Of a stretch of 64,000 nt of DNA, positions 17,058 through 25,240 are shown piece after piece. Within the stretch, counting starts at the first letter, position 1. Every line of letters begins with the position of its first letter. The notes below the pieces were generated by a model. The model was not told where the DNA came from. It made no database searches and saw only the letters and a program-made list of their open reading frames with translations. The stretch lies in NCBI RefSeq assembly GCF_018129995.1, contig NZ_JAFCKS010000002.1:558001-622000 (forward strand), given 5' to 3'. Made by a program: the position numbers and the translations under genes. Source of the DNA: Bradyrhizobium sp. SZCCT0153. GTDB taxonomy: Bacteria > Pseudomonadota > Alphaproteobacteria > Rhizobiales > Xanthobacteraceae.

Positions 17058-18270
17058 CCTGAGCGGCCGGTCCCTGATTGCGGTGATGTGCATCGGCCAG
17101 GTCGGCAACCTGCTGCCGCATGTGACGTTGTCCGCGAATCTGGCGCAGCATCTGATGCCGGCGTGGGGGCTGTCGGCGGCCGAAGGCGGCTTGATGGCGA
17201 GCGGTTATGCGTTCGGCTACATGCTCGCCGTGCCCGTGTTGACGACGTTGACCGATCGGGTCGACGCACGGCTCGTTCTGCTCTGGGGCTCGATCGTCAG
17301 CGGGCTGGCGACCGTAGCGTTCGGAATCTTCGCGCAAGGGTTTTGGTCCGCGACCGCGATCTGGTCCCTTGCAGGGCTTGGATTTGCCGGTGCGTACATG
17401 CCCGGCCTGAAGGCGCTGACGGACCGGCTTCCTGCCGGCGACACCTCGCGCGCCGTCACGCTGTACACGTCGAGCTTCTCGGTCGGCGTCGGCCTCTCGT
17501 TCCTGCTCGCGCAAGTGATCGCCGACCGTTGGGGCTGGCGGACCGCTTTCCTTGTCACCGGCTTCGGTCCCGTCGCAATGGTCGTCGCGTGCCTCCTCAT
17601 GCAGGGGCAGCGGCCTGCGCCGAAGGCCGGACGCCTCCTGAACTTCGCACCCGTCTTCGCCAACCGCGAGGCGCTCGGATACATATTCGGCTACGGCGCC
17701 CATTGCTTCGAACTCTACGGCATCCGCACCTGGCTGGTCGGGTTCTGGACCTTCGTCATCGCTCATCAAGGCGCGCCGTCGTGGCTGAGCCCCGTCTTGC
17801 TGAGCTTCTGCTTCGCAGTGATCTCGATGCCCGCCAGCATCCTCGGCAACGAGGCCGCACTGAAGTTCGGCCGCCATCGGGCGATCACGATCGTGATGAT
17901 CACGTCGGCCTGCGTCGCACTGATCATCGGGCTCAACGCAACTGCGCCGGCATGGGTGCTCGCGCTGCTGCTGCTCGTCTACGGTTTGACGGTGCCGGCG
18001 GATTCGGGCGCGCTGACCGCCGGCATGTCGGCCGCCGCGACATCAGAGCATCGGGGTGCAACCCTGGCCCTGCACTCGACGGTGGGCTTCGGCCTGTCAG
18101 CGGTTGGGGCCTGGGGGACGGGCGCTGCGCTCGACATTGCCGGCGGCCCGCAGAGCGCGCACGGCTGGCTGCTGGCGTTCATCGTCCTCGCAGCCGGAAT
18201 CGCGGTGGGGCCGCTCGCACTGCTCTGGGCGCGGAAGGTCCCACCACGGAAGCCGGTGTCGGTGGACTAG
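17050..18270 (+). CDS. MFS transporter of the arsenic island (second), possible ATT start
   Basis: About 406 residues and twelve helices, with MFS motif A-like TLTDRVDARLV after the second helix. No ATG, GTG or TTG gives a full first helix: the first standard starts are GTG 17083 and ATG 17086, which lie inside it. An ATT at 17050, reading IRNLSGRSLIAVM, sits five bases after a perfect GGGAGG ribosome site (17039-17044) and overlaps the end of the first MFS gene by 8 bases, so I choose it. A CTG at 17059 is another option. The two MFS genes are adjacent but not close copies. Confidence 0.75.
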   Translation: MRNLSGRSLIAVMCIGQVGNLLPHVTLSANLAQHLMPAWGLSAAEGGLMASGYAFGYMLAVPVLTTLTDRVDARLVLLWGSIVSGLATVAFGIFAQGFWSATAIWSLAGLGFAGAYMPGLKALTDRLPAGDTSRAVTLYTSSFSVGVGLSFLLAQVIADRWGWRTAFLVTGFGPVAMVVACLLMQGQRPAPKAGRLLNFAPVFANREALGYIFGYGAHCFELYGIRTWLVGFWTFVIAHQGAPSWLSPVLLSFCFAVISMPASILGNEAALKFGRHRAITIVMITSACVALIIGLNATAPAWVLALLLLVYGLTVPADSGALTAGMSAAATSEHRGATLALHSTVGFGLSAVGAWGTGAALDIAGGPQSAHGWLLAFIVLAAGIAVGPLALLWARKVPPRKPVSVD

Positions 18271-18337
18271 CGAGTCAGGTGCTCGCTTCGAGGGGAGTGC
18301 AGAACTGGACGGGGTGGAAATGGACAGGGGAACAGGA

Positions 18338-19138
18338 TCAGAATTTCTCGGATGCATCGCTCCCCCCATCCTCATCAGCCTGGAGGATTGTTTCCGATAG
18401 CAACGCAGCGGCTTTCTGGAGTGGAGCTATGAACCGGTCCAACTCGGCGAAGCTCACGCGTGCCACGGGAACGGAGACGCCCAGGCACGCGATCAACTCG
18501 CGATCCGGAGACAGGATCGGAACAGCGCAGCCAACGACCCCTCTCACATACTCTTCGTTGGTCTTGGCCCAGCCGCGTTTGCGGGTCTCATCGAGGACCT
18601 TCATCAGGCTCTCGACGTCGATGATCGTCGTGTCGGTATATTTGGTGAGAGGGAGCGCCCAGCACAGCCTCTCACGCGCCCGCTCCGGCAACCGGCTCAT
18701 GTAGATCTTGCCGGTGGACGTGCAGTGAAGTGGCGCTGCTTCCCCCGGGTTGAACTGGAGACCTTGAGGTTGCGACACGCGGACGCTGTCGACATACGCA
18801 ACGACATTGTCACGCACGACGCCGATCTCGCACTGCTCGCCGATTTCAGTGGCGACTGCGCGGAGCACAGCATGCCGACGTGCGGTACGAAAAGCGGCGC
18901 CGATGACCCGGGCTGACAACGTGACCAGTTGATTGCCGACCACGTAGCGCTTTGTTCCGAGCGCTCTCTGAAGCAGCCCGCGCTGCTCCAGATTTCCGAT
19001 GAGTCGATGCGCGGTCGGTAGCGGCAGAGCGAGCGCATTGGCGATTTCTGCGACCGAGACCGCCCTGACTTGACCGGCGACATGGCCGACGATGGCGAAT
19101 GCACGGTCGAGAGGTCCTTCGGCGTTGTCTTGCGGCAT
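18338..19138 (-). CDS. IclR-family transcriptional regulator
   Basis: 266 residues. An N-terminal winged helix (about residues 8-65; VSVAEIANALALPLPTAHRLI) is followed by the IclR effector-binding domain (about 80-250; LHCTSTGKIYMSRLP and TNEEYVRGVVGCAVPI). It is divergent from the aminotransferase/ABC importer operon across a 190-base AT-rich gap, the usual arrangement for a local regulator that senses a substrate of that pathway. It is convergent with the second MFS gene of the arsenic island and should not belong to that island. Confidence 0.9.
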   Translation of the reverse strand: MPQDNAEGPLDRAFAIVGHVAGQVRAVSVAEIANALALPLPTAHRLIGNLEQRGLLQRALGTKRYVVGNQLVTLSARVIGAAFRTARRHAVLRAVATEIGEQCEIGVVRDNVVAYVDSVRVSQPQGLQFNPGEAAPLHCTSTGKIYMSRLPERARERLCWALPLTKYTDTTIIDVESLMKVLDETRKRGWAKTNEEYVRGVVGCAVPILSPDRELIACLGVSVPVARVSFAELDRFIAPLQKAAALLSETILQADEDGGSDASEKF

Positions 19139-19182
19139 TTTGCATCCTCTCAGGCGTAGTCGTCTCTGTAAGACAAATTATC

Positions 19183-19218
19183 ATTTTTCGGAATTAAAAC
19201 TACCAAAATATGAAAAAT
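19183..19218. promoter_or_regulatory. Inverted repeat in the iclR/aminotransferase gap
   Basis: ATTTTTC (19183-19189) and GAAAAAT (19212-19218) form inverted arms in the most AT-rich part of the divergent intergenic region. It could be part of the promoter or an IclR-type operator. The arms are short and low complexity, so confidence is low. Confidence 0.25.
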
Positions 19219-19328
19219 ATCTTTGATGCGATCGCTTGTTGCCCATATCGTTGGCTCTGCCGAAAGGTGAACAGGATTTGTGCAGCGCAAAGTGAAGCCC
19301 TGCCGGGCGCGCTCATCAGGAGAGTGGG

Positions 19329-20489
19329 ATGTCTCGCCATTACAACGTCGATGCCGTGCGGAAGGAATTTCCGGCTGTCGAGCGGATCACCTATCTCGAC
19401 TCCGGCTTCCAGACGCCCCTCTCGCGTCCCGTCAAAGCGGCGATCGACCTTTTTCTCCGCGAAGGCCTCGAGACGGCCGGTCCGAAAAGCGTGTGGCTCG
19501 ATCGCGTCGAGCAGACCCGGGAAAAGCTGGCGCGGCTCCTCGGCGCAGCGACAGATGAAATCGCGTTCACCAAGAACACCTCGGAAAGCATGAACATCGC
19601 GGCCAACGCGCTGCCTCTGCGTGCCGGCGACAAGGTGCTGATGATCCACGGCGATCATCCGAATAACGCCTATGCGTTCCTCAATCTGCGACGCAAGGGC
19701 GTTACGGTCGAGTTTGTGCCGATGACGGCAGTCGTGAATGCCGAGAGCCTTCGTTCGCATATCGACGCGAACACAAGGGCGATCTCGATGTCGCAGGTGA
19801 CTTTCCATGCCGGTCATCGTTTTGACGTCGAGAGCATCGGCGCCTTGTGCCGGGAGATGGGACTCTATTTCGTCGTTGACGTGATGCAGGCGATCGGCGT
19901 CGTGCCGATCGATGCGAAAGCCCTGCGCGCGACCTTCATCGGGTCGGGCAGCCACAAGGGATTGCTCGTGCCGCAAGGGCTCGGGCTCCTGTATTGGGAC
20001 AAATCCAGGACCGAGCTCGAGCCCGCCTATCTCGCCGTCGCGAGCCTTGCCGAGGTCCCGGCCGATCTCATCGCCAGCTCCGACAAGCTCGACTTGGCCA
20101 CCAGCGCGCGCCGCTTCGAGCTCGGCAACTTCAACCTCCCGGCGATCCATGCGCTCGGCGCCTCGCTCGACATGATCGAAGCGCTGGGCGTGCAGAATAT
20201 CCAGAATCATTGCCTCGATCTCGGCGATCATCTCATCGCCCAGCTCGATGCTCTGGACATTCGCCTCGTCGGTCCCCGCAACCGGCAGCACCGCGCGCCG
20301 CATATCTACGTCATCGCGCTCCCTGCCGCCGAGTGGCTTGGCCATTTCGAGCAGAATGGTGTCCGCGTGTCGCCGGAGCGGGACGGCATTCGCGTGTCGT
20401 TCGGAATGTTCAACAATTTCGCGGATGTCGATCGCCTGATCGATGTCATCAAGCGGCGCGGCCTGAAGCCGTCATCCAGGGCCGCCTAG
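19329..20489 (+). CDS. Class V PLP-dependent aminotransferase/desulfurase-like enzyme
   Basis: 386 residues, fold type I PLP enzyme of the class V group (cysteine desulfurase, isopenicillin N epimerase and kynureninase relatives). Visible are Asp184 in VVDVMQAIG, which contacts the PLP nitrogen, and Lys210 in SGSHKGLL for the Schiff base. TKNTSESMNIAAN is the phosphate-binding region near residue 84. There is no obvious catalytic-loop cysteine of SufS/IscS type, so transamination, epimerisation or C-S cleavage of an amino acid taken up by the neighbouring importer is more likely. It starts 190 bases from the divergent IclR gene. Confidence 0.85.
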   Translation: MSRHYNVDAVRKEFPAVERITYLDSGFQTPLSRPVKAAIDLFLREGLETAGPKSVWLDRVEQTREKLARLLGAATDEIAFTKNTSESMNIAANALPLRAGDKVLMIHGDHPNNAYAFLNLRRKGVTVEFVPMTAVVNAESLRSHIDANTRAISMSQVTFHAGHRFDVESIGALCREMGLYFVVDVMQAIGVVPIDAKALRATFIGSGSHKGLLVPQGLGLLYWDKSRTELEPAYLAVASLAEVPADLIASSDKLDLATSARRFELGNFNLPAIHALGASLDMIEALGVQNIQNHCLDLGDHLIAQLDALDIRLVGPRNRQHRAPHIYVIALPAAEWLGHFEQNGVRVSPERDGIRVSFGMFNNFADVDRLIDVIKRRGLKPSSRAA

Positions 20490-20514
20490 GCCGTCCATCA
20501 AAGGGGAGATGCAC

Positions 20515-21417
20515 ATGATGAATTTTGCACGTGTATTCGGTGTTCTGTCCGGCCTCGTGGCCGTCGGCGCCTTTGTCCAGCCGTCGACCGCGGCCGATAG
20601 TCCCACGCTCGCCAAGATCAAGTCGAGCGGTGCCGTCACCATCGGCTATCGCGAGGCTTCCATTCCGTTCTCGTATCTTGGTCCCGATCAAAAGCCGATC
20701 GGCTTTTCGCTGGACCTCTGCGCCGCCATCGTCGAGCGCATCAAGGCCGAAATCAATCTGCCCAATCTCGCCGTCAACTACACTCCGGTGAACTCGTCCA
20801 ACCGGATTCCGCTCATTCAAAGCGGTACCGTTGACATCGAATGCGGCGGTACGGCGAACGACAAGAAACGGCAGGAGCAGGTTTCGTTTTCGGTCGCGAC
20901 ATTCGTCAGCCAGCCGCGCTGGCTGACGAAGGCGGACAGCGGGCTGAAGACGGCCGGCGATCTCAAGGGCAAGACGATCGTCGTCACCCAGGGCTCCAAT
21001 GCCGTTGGCTTCGCGCAAGGTGTGAATGCGAAGCAGCAACTCGGATTCAACATCGTCCAGGCGAAAGACCATGCGGAATCCTTCCTGATGCTGAATACCG
21101 GCCGCGCCGCCGCCTTTATGGAGGACGATATCCTTCTCGCCGGCCTCAAGGCCGCAGCTCCGAATCCGAACGCGCTGATATTTCTCCCCGAGGGTTATGC
21201 GAAGGTCTATTATGGCCTGATGTTCACGAAGGGCGACGCCGGCTTCAAGGCGCTCGTCGACGACGTTCTTTCGAAACAGATGGCGTCGGGCCAGTTCGAA
21301 AAGACCTACACGAAATGGTTCACCCGGCCGATTCCGCCCAAAGGCGAGAATCTCGCGTTCCCGCTGACGGACGAACTCATGGAGCGGATCGCGCATCCGA
21401 GCGACGCGGTCGACTAG
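20515..21417 (+). CDS. Polar amino acid ABC importer, periplasmic binding protein
   Basis: 300 residues. The signal peptide is MMNFARVFGVLSGLVAVGAF to about residue 27, followed by a family 3 solute-binding protein: VTIGYREASIPFSYLG, GFSLDLCAAIVERIK and the ligand-pocket part DIECGGTANDKKRQEQVSFS. The length and motifs resemble GltI-type glutamate/aspartate binding proteins. The ATG at 20515 is chosen because AAGGGGAG ends six bases before it; ATGs at 20509 and 20518 are alternatives. It follows the aminotransferase by 25 bases, so the enzyme and importer share a transcript. Confidence 0.9.
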   Translation: MMNFARVFGVLSGLVAVGAFVQPSTAADSPTLAKIKSSGAVTIGYREASIPFSYLGPDQKPIGFSLDLCAAIVERIKAEINLPNLAVNYTPVNSSNRIPLIQSGTVDIECGGTANDKKRQEQVSFSVATFVSQPRWLTKADSGLKTAGDLKGKTIVVTQGSNAVGFAQGVNAKQQLGFNIVQAKDHAESFLMLNTGRAAAFMEDDILLAGLKAAAPNPNALIFLPEGYAKVYYGLMFTKGDAGFKALVDDVLSKQMASGQFEKTYTKWFTRPIPPKGENLAFPLTDELMERIAHPSDAVD

Positions 21418-21485
21418 TCGAAATGATACCGGAGAATTTTTCGGCAAGCTGATCCTCTCTCGCATCCGGAGCCCCGAGGTTCGCC

Positions 21486-22280
21486 ATGTTCGCAGTGCTT
21501 TTTGAGCAGACGGCGGATGGCCAGCGCTATATCGACTGGCTTCTGTCGGGTCTCGGCTGGACCTTGGCGTTGGCTTTCTTCGGCTGGTGGATTGCCTTTG
21601 CGGTCGGGGTTGTCGTCGGGATCGGCCGGACCGTGCAGAACCGGGTCGTCGCAGCGTTCGCGCGCCTGTATGTGGAGATATTCCGCAACATCCCCGTCCT
21701 GGCGCAGATGTTTCTCTGGTATTTCGTCCTGCCGGAGATCCTTCCGCCCGCGCTTGGAAACGCCATCAAGCAGATACCGCCGCCCTGGGGATCGTTCTTC
21801 CCGGCGCTCGTGTGCCTGAGCCTCTACACCGCTGCGCGTATCGCCGAGCAGGTTCGTGCCGGGATCGAGGCCTTGCCGAAAGGGCAAACCGAGGCGGCAA
21901 ACGCGCTCGGGCTCACCGGATATCTGACCTATCGGCACATCATCCTGCCGCAGGCGCTGCGTTTGATCATGCCAAGCCTGACCAGCGAGGTGATGGGCAT
22001 CTACAAGAACACCTCCGTCGCACTCACGATCGGCCTGATGGAGCTTACGGCTCAGGCTCGCCAGATCAGCGAAGCGACGTTCCAGACCTTCACGGCCTTC
22101 GGCGCCGCGACGCTGATCTATCTCGCGCTGGCGCTGATCGCCTACCAGGGGATGGCGCTGATCGATCGGGCCGTGCGCATCCCCGGTGCCGCACGGGCTG
22201 GCGATGCGATCGAGCCGAGCCTGGTCGACGACGTCAAACAGGTCGGCTGCTTACCCGACGCGATGGAGGTCGCGAAATGA
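21486..22280 (+). CDS. Polar amino acid ABC importer, permease 1
   Basis: 264 residues with about five membrane helices and the HisMQ-type inner-membrane permease fold. The EAA loop that touches the ATPase is visible as EAANALGLTGYLTYRHIILP. The N-terminal half has the usual RNIPVLAQMFLWYFVLP segment. It corresponds to GltJ in the glutamate/aspartate system. It starts 68 bases after the binding protein and its end overlaps permease 2 by four bases. Confidence 0.92.
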   Translation: MFAVLFEQTADGQRYIDWLLSGLGWTLALAFFGWWIAFAVGVVVGIGRTVQNRVVAAFARLYVEIFRNIPVLAQMFLWYFVLPEILPPALGNAIKQIPPPWGSFFPALVCLSLYTAARIAEQVRAGIEALPKGQTEAANALGLTGYLTYRHIILPQALRLIMPSLTSEVMGIYKNTSVALTIGLMELTAQARQISEATFQTFTAFGAATLIYLALALIAYQGMALIDRAVRIPGAARAGDAIEPSLVDDVKQVGCLPDAMEVAK

Positions 22281-22972
22281 ACAGCCTCGATTTCTCGATT
22301 GTTCTTCAGGCGTGGCCCTATCTCTGGTCCGGGTTGCTGTTTTCGCTCGCGCTGACTGCTGTGGCTTTCGTGGTCGGCATGATCCTGGGCACCTGTTTTG
22401 CGCTCCTGCAGCACTTCGAGCTGCCTGTGATCGGAAAGATTGTGCGCGGCTACATCGCCTTGATCCGCTCGATCCCACTGATCCTCGTCCTGTTCTGGTT
22501 CTTCTTTCTGGTGCCGATCGTGCTTGGCCATCTCGCCGGCAACGGCCGTCCGATTCCGATCGGCGCCACCTGGACTGCCTTCATCACCTTCGGCCTGTTC
22601 GAGGCGGCCTACTATTCGGAGATCATTCGCGTCGGATTGCGCGCCGTGAACCGGGGACAGTTTGAGGCGTGCCAGGCGCTCGCATTGTCCACCTTCGAGA
22701 CGTATCGGAGCGTGATCCTCCCGCAGGTGCTCCGCGTGGCGAGCCCGATCATCCTCAGCCAGACCATCATCCTGTTCCAGGACACCTCGCTAGTCTACGT
22801 GCTTTCGCTGACTGACCTGCTCGGTGCAGCCTCGAAACTTGCGCAGCTCAACGGCCGTCTCGTTGAGATGTACCTCGTGGTCGTCGCGGTCTACCTCGCC
22901 ATCAGTTCGGCGGCATCGCAGTGCGTCGCGTTGCTGCGCAGGCGCTATGCGATCGCGGGAGCGCATCGATGA
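22277..22972 (+). CDS. Polar amino acid ABC importer, permease 2
   Basis: 231 residues, about five membrane helices, the second HisMQ-type permease (GltK-like). It has the [16 protein letters not shown] segment and an EAA loop [20 protein letters not shown]. The ATG lies in an ATGA overlap with permease 1, so the two are translationally coupled. The longer open frame upstream is a shadow of permease 1. Confidence 0.92.
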   Translation: MNSLDFSIVLQAWPYLWSGLLFSLALTAVAFVVGMILGTCFALLQHFELPVIGKIVRGYIALIRSIPLILVLFWFFFLVPIVLGHLAGNGRPIPIGATWTAFITFGLFEAAYYSEIIRVGLRAVNRGQFEACQALALSTFETYRSVILPQVLRVASPIILSQTIILFQDTSLVYVLSLTDLLGAASKLAQLNGRLVEMYLVVVAVYLAISSAASQCVALLRRRYAIAGAHR

Positions 22973-23009
22973 GGAATCGTTCGAGAACCGCCGTCCTTGG
23001 GAGACGAAG

Positions 23010-23780
23010 ATGATTCAGGAGATCGCCGCACACGAGACGAGCCGATCATCGGCCATCGTTGCCGTGGAGGGCGTGGTGAAGCGGTTCGGCCGTTTCACGG
23101 CCCTGAGCGACATCAATCTCAGTGTCGCGGCGGGCGAGAAGATCGTCCTTTGCGGTCCCTCGGGTTCTGGCAAATCGACGCTGATCCGCTGCATCAACCA
23201 TATCGAGAAGCATGATGGCGGCCGCATCGTCGTCGATGGCGTTGAGCTGACGGACCGGATGACCGACGTCAACAGCGTCCGCCGCGAGGTCGGCATGGTG
23301 TTCCAAAGCTTCAATCTGTTTCCGCATCTCTCGGTCGTCGAGAACTGCATGCTGGCGCCGATGAAGGTGCGCGGCCTGTCCCGCGTGGAGGCGTATGAGC
23401 GTGCGATCGGCTTTCTCCGGAAGGTGCGGATCCATGATCAAGCGACCAAATATCCGGGACAGCTCTCCGGGGGCCAGCAGCAGCGCGTTGCGATCGCCCG
23501 CGCCCTCTGCATGCAGCCGAAGATCATGTTGTTTGACGAGCCGACCTCTGCGCTCGATCCGGAGATGGTCAAGGAGGTGCTCGAAACCATGGTGGAGCTG
23601 GCGCGGGATGGAATGACCATGGTCTGTGTCACGCACGAGATGGGTTTTGCCCGCGAAGTCGCTGACCGGGTGGTCTTCATGGATCGCGGGTCGATCGTCG
23701 AGGAAGCCGATCCTGAAACCTTCTTTCGTGCGCCCAGGACCGAACGAGCGAAGGGTTTTCTCAGCCAGATCATCCATTAG
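23010..23780 (+). CDS. Polar amino acid ABC importer, ATPase
   Basis: 256 residues. Complete ABC ATPase: Walker [10 protein letters not shown] with Lys55, Q-loop in [14 protein letters not shown], signature LSGGQQQR, Walker [14 protein letters not shown] and switch His in CVTHEMGFA. Closest to GltL/GlnQ-type polar amino acid ATPases. The ATG at 23010 has GGGAGACG upstream; the longer frame (from 22824) is a shadow of permease 2. It closes the operon that starts with the class V aminotransferase. The set is complete: binding protein, two permeases and ATPase. Confidence 0.95.
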   Translation: MIQEIAAHETSRSSAIVAVEGVVKRFGRFTALSDINLSVAAGEKIVLCGPSGSGKSTLIRCINHIEKHDGGRIVVDGVELTDRMTDVNSVRREVGMVFQSFNLFPHLSVVENCMLAPMKVRGLSRVEAYERAIGFLRKVRIHDQATKYPGQLSGGQQQRVAIARALCMQPKIMLFDEPTSALDPEMVKEVLETMVELARDGMTMVCVTHEMGFAREVADRVVFMDRGSIVEEADPETFFRAPRTERAKGFLSQIIH

Positions 23781-23837
23781 GAACGGCGTCCGTGCAGGGT
23801 GCGGGCGCTGTGATCATGGCATCCCTTGCTCCGACAT

Positions 23838-23872
23838 GAAAAAACCCGCGGCGGATTGCTCGGCGCGGGTGT
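23838..23872 (-). terminator. Rho-independent terminator (minus-strand orientation)
   Basis: ACCCGCG (23844-23850) pairs with CGCGGGT (23864-23870), and the minus-strand side ends in a T run (A run at 23839-23844 on the plus strand). It would end leftward transcription coming from the PBP/DUF1214/DUF1254 operon, about 200 bases after its last stop. The stem could also slow rightward transcripts of the ABC operon. Confidence 0.6.
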
Positions 23873-24071
23873 TACGATCTTTCGATCTTGTCATTCTGCC
23901 AGTGTTTTGCCCGACGTGTCAAAGCTTCCAAGTCCATGGCGCCGCCGCTTCGCCCTGGGATCTGCGACGTGAGTTTTGGGTGATCGGATAGTCCAACGAT
24001 TTCAATGACCCTGTACTGTGCATGGGGTTGTTTTCGCGCTTTTTGCTTTGAACTGCTGACGCAGCCCCACG

Positions 24072-24656
24072 TCAGCGCCGTCCGCGCGGCGCCTCGGCCT
24101 TGGCGGGCACCTCTGTCTGCGGCGCGCAGGTTGCAGCCTGAAGCGAGGCTTGCGCCTGCGGCATCAGGCCGGGCTCGGCGGCGAGCGCCTTCATGACGAT
24201 GAGCCCGGTCGCGGTCGGGGAATCGATGATCAGGCGGTCGGCCGCGGTGATCTCCTCGTCCTCGGGCAACTCGCTGTGCTGCGCTTCCGTCATCAGGTCG
24301 AGCTCGATCACCTTCCTGCCGGCGGAGCGATCGTTGATGGCGTAATAGGCGATCTCGTTGCGGGTGTAGAACGACACCGAGGTGTAGGCCTGGCTCACCG
24401 GCACGGTGAGCTTGATCGGCCCGCTTGTGAGGTCATAGCGGCAGATCGCGAGCGCAAAGGCCGGGTCCATGAACGGCATCGGTGAGGTGTTGGGATCGGC
24501 GAGGGGAAGCTGGGTGACGCCGTTGAGCTTGGTCATCGGCGTCAGCCGTGAATAGGCGTCCTGGGTCGCGATCCGCGGCAGCGCCAGCACGCTGACGAGA
24601 TGGACCACGAGGCCCAGCAGCACGCCCGCGACGATGGTGAACAGGAGCCGGATCAT
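24072..24656 (-). CDS. DUF1254-type membrane-anchored protein
   Basis: 194 residues. One N-terminal hydrophobic helix (residues 3-26, LLFTIVAGVLLGLVVHLVSVL) anchors a mainly beta domain that looks like a shortened DUF1254 module (MTKLNGVTQLPLADPN, then YTSVSFYTRNEIAYYAIND). The full family is larger, so this is a compact version. The last 40 residues are Ala-rich. The ATG overlaps the stop of the DUF1214 gene by four bases. DUF1214 and DUF1254 are usually fused or adjacent, and here they form a pair behind a PBP1A gene. Biochemical role unknown. Confidence 0.75.
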   Translation of the reverse strand: MIRLLFTIVAGVLLGLVVHLVSVLALPRIATQDAYSRLTPMTKLNGVTQLPLADPNTSPMPFMDPAFALAICRYDLTSGPIKLTVPVSQAYTSVSFYTRNEIAYYAINDRSAGRKVIELDLMTEAQHSELPEDEEITAADRLIIDSPTATGLIVMKALAAEPGLMPQAQASLQAATCAPQTEVPAKAEAPRGRR

Positions 24657-25231
24657 GAGCAGCCCACCGTCGAGATCGTGGGCATCGGCGCATCGCGCTG
24701 GGTGCGCGTCGCAACGCCGACCGGGGTGTCGTAGAGCCGCAGCATCAAGGCGTAGCGCTCGATGCCGCCGGTCGGCAGCCAGTTGCCGGCGCGCGAGCGC
24801 GAGGCGATGCGGATCTCGAACGTGCCGTCGGACCCCCGCACGATCTCCTGGCTGGTGAAGCCGTAGCGCTGCAGCGTGTTGGCGACGAGGTGGCCCTTGC
24901 GGTCGTAAAGCGTCAGCGTCCAGAACCGCGCCGGCGGCGTCACTCCGGAGACGACGACGTCGCAGCGGCCGTCGAGCGGCTTCTTCTTGTCGTCGGCGGT
25001 CGCGGTGAAGGCGACGCCGTCGCCGGTGCCGATCGGCAGCTCGCCGTTGCGCACGATGGTGGCGCGCGAATAGGGATCGACGTCCGCGGTGCCGGTGCGC
25101 GGGCGGGCGGTCCAGGGGCCGATGGTCAGCGCGCCGATCTCGGTGCCGCGCGTCGTCGTCATCCAGGTCGCGCCGACGCCCACCACGGTTGCGAGCAGAA
25201 GGGCCGTCAATGTGATCAGGATCAGCCGCAC
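24653..25231 (-). CDS. DUF1214-type membrane-anchored protein
   Basis: 192 residues from a GTG start. A single hydrophobic helix (residues 3-24) leads into a DUF1214 beta domain (RFWTLTLYDRKGHLVAN, NWLPTGGIERYALMLRLYDT). It would sit in the periplasm, tethered to the inner membrane. The gene starts nine bases after the PBP1A stop and overlaps DUF1254 by four bases, giving a three-gene unit. The pairing suggests these two domains act together, perhaps on the envelope, but no activity is known. Confidence 0.78.
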   Translation of the reverse strand: MRLILITLTALLLATVVGVGATWMTTTRGTEIGALTIGPWTARPRTGTADVDPYSRATIVRNGELPIGTGDGVAFTATADDKKKPLDGRCDVVVSGVTPPARFWTLTLYDRKGHLVANTLQRYGFTSQEIVRGSDGTFEIRIASRSRAGNWLPTGGIERYALMLRLYDTPVGVATRTQRDAPMPTISTVGCS

Positions 25232-25240
25232 GGGTTTCGA

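Noticed and set aside
18270..18286. GCGAG/CTCGC hairpin between the second MFS and iclR genes
   Set aside because: Only five base pairs and no T run; not a credible terminator.
23871..24071. Search for tRNA or small RNA in the gap after the ABC operon
   Set aside because: No cloverleaf, GTTCGA arm or CCA end; only the leftward terminator and a short stem near 24056-24075 without a T run.
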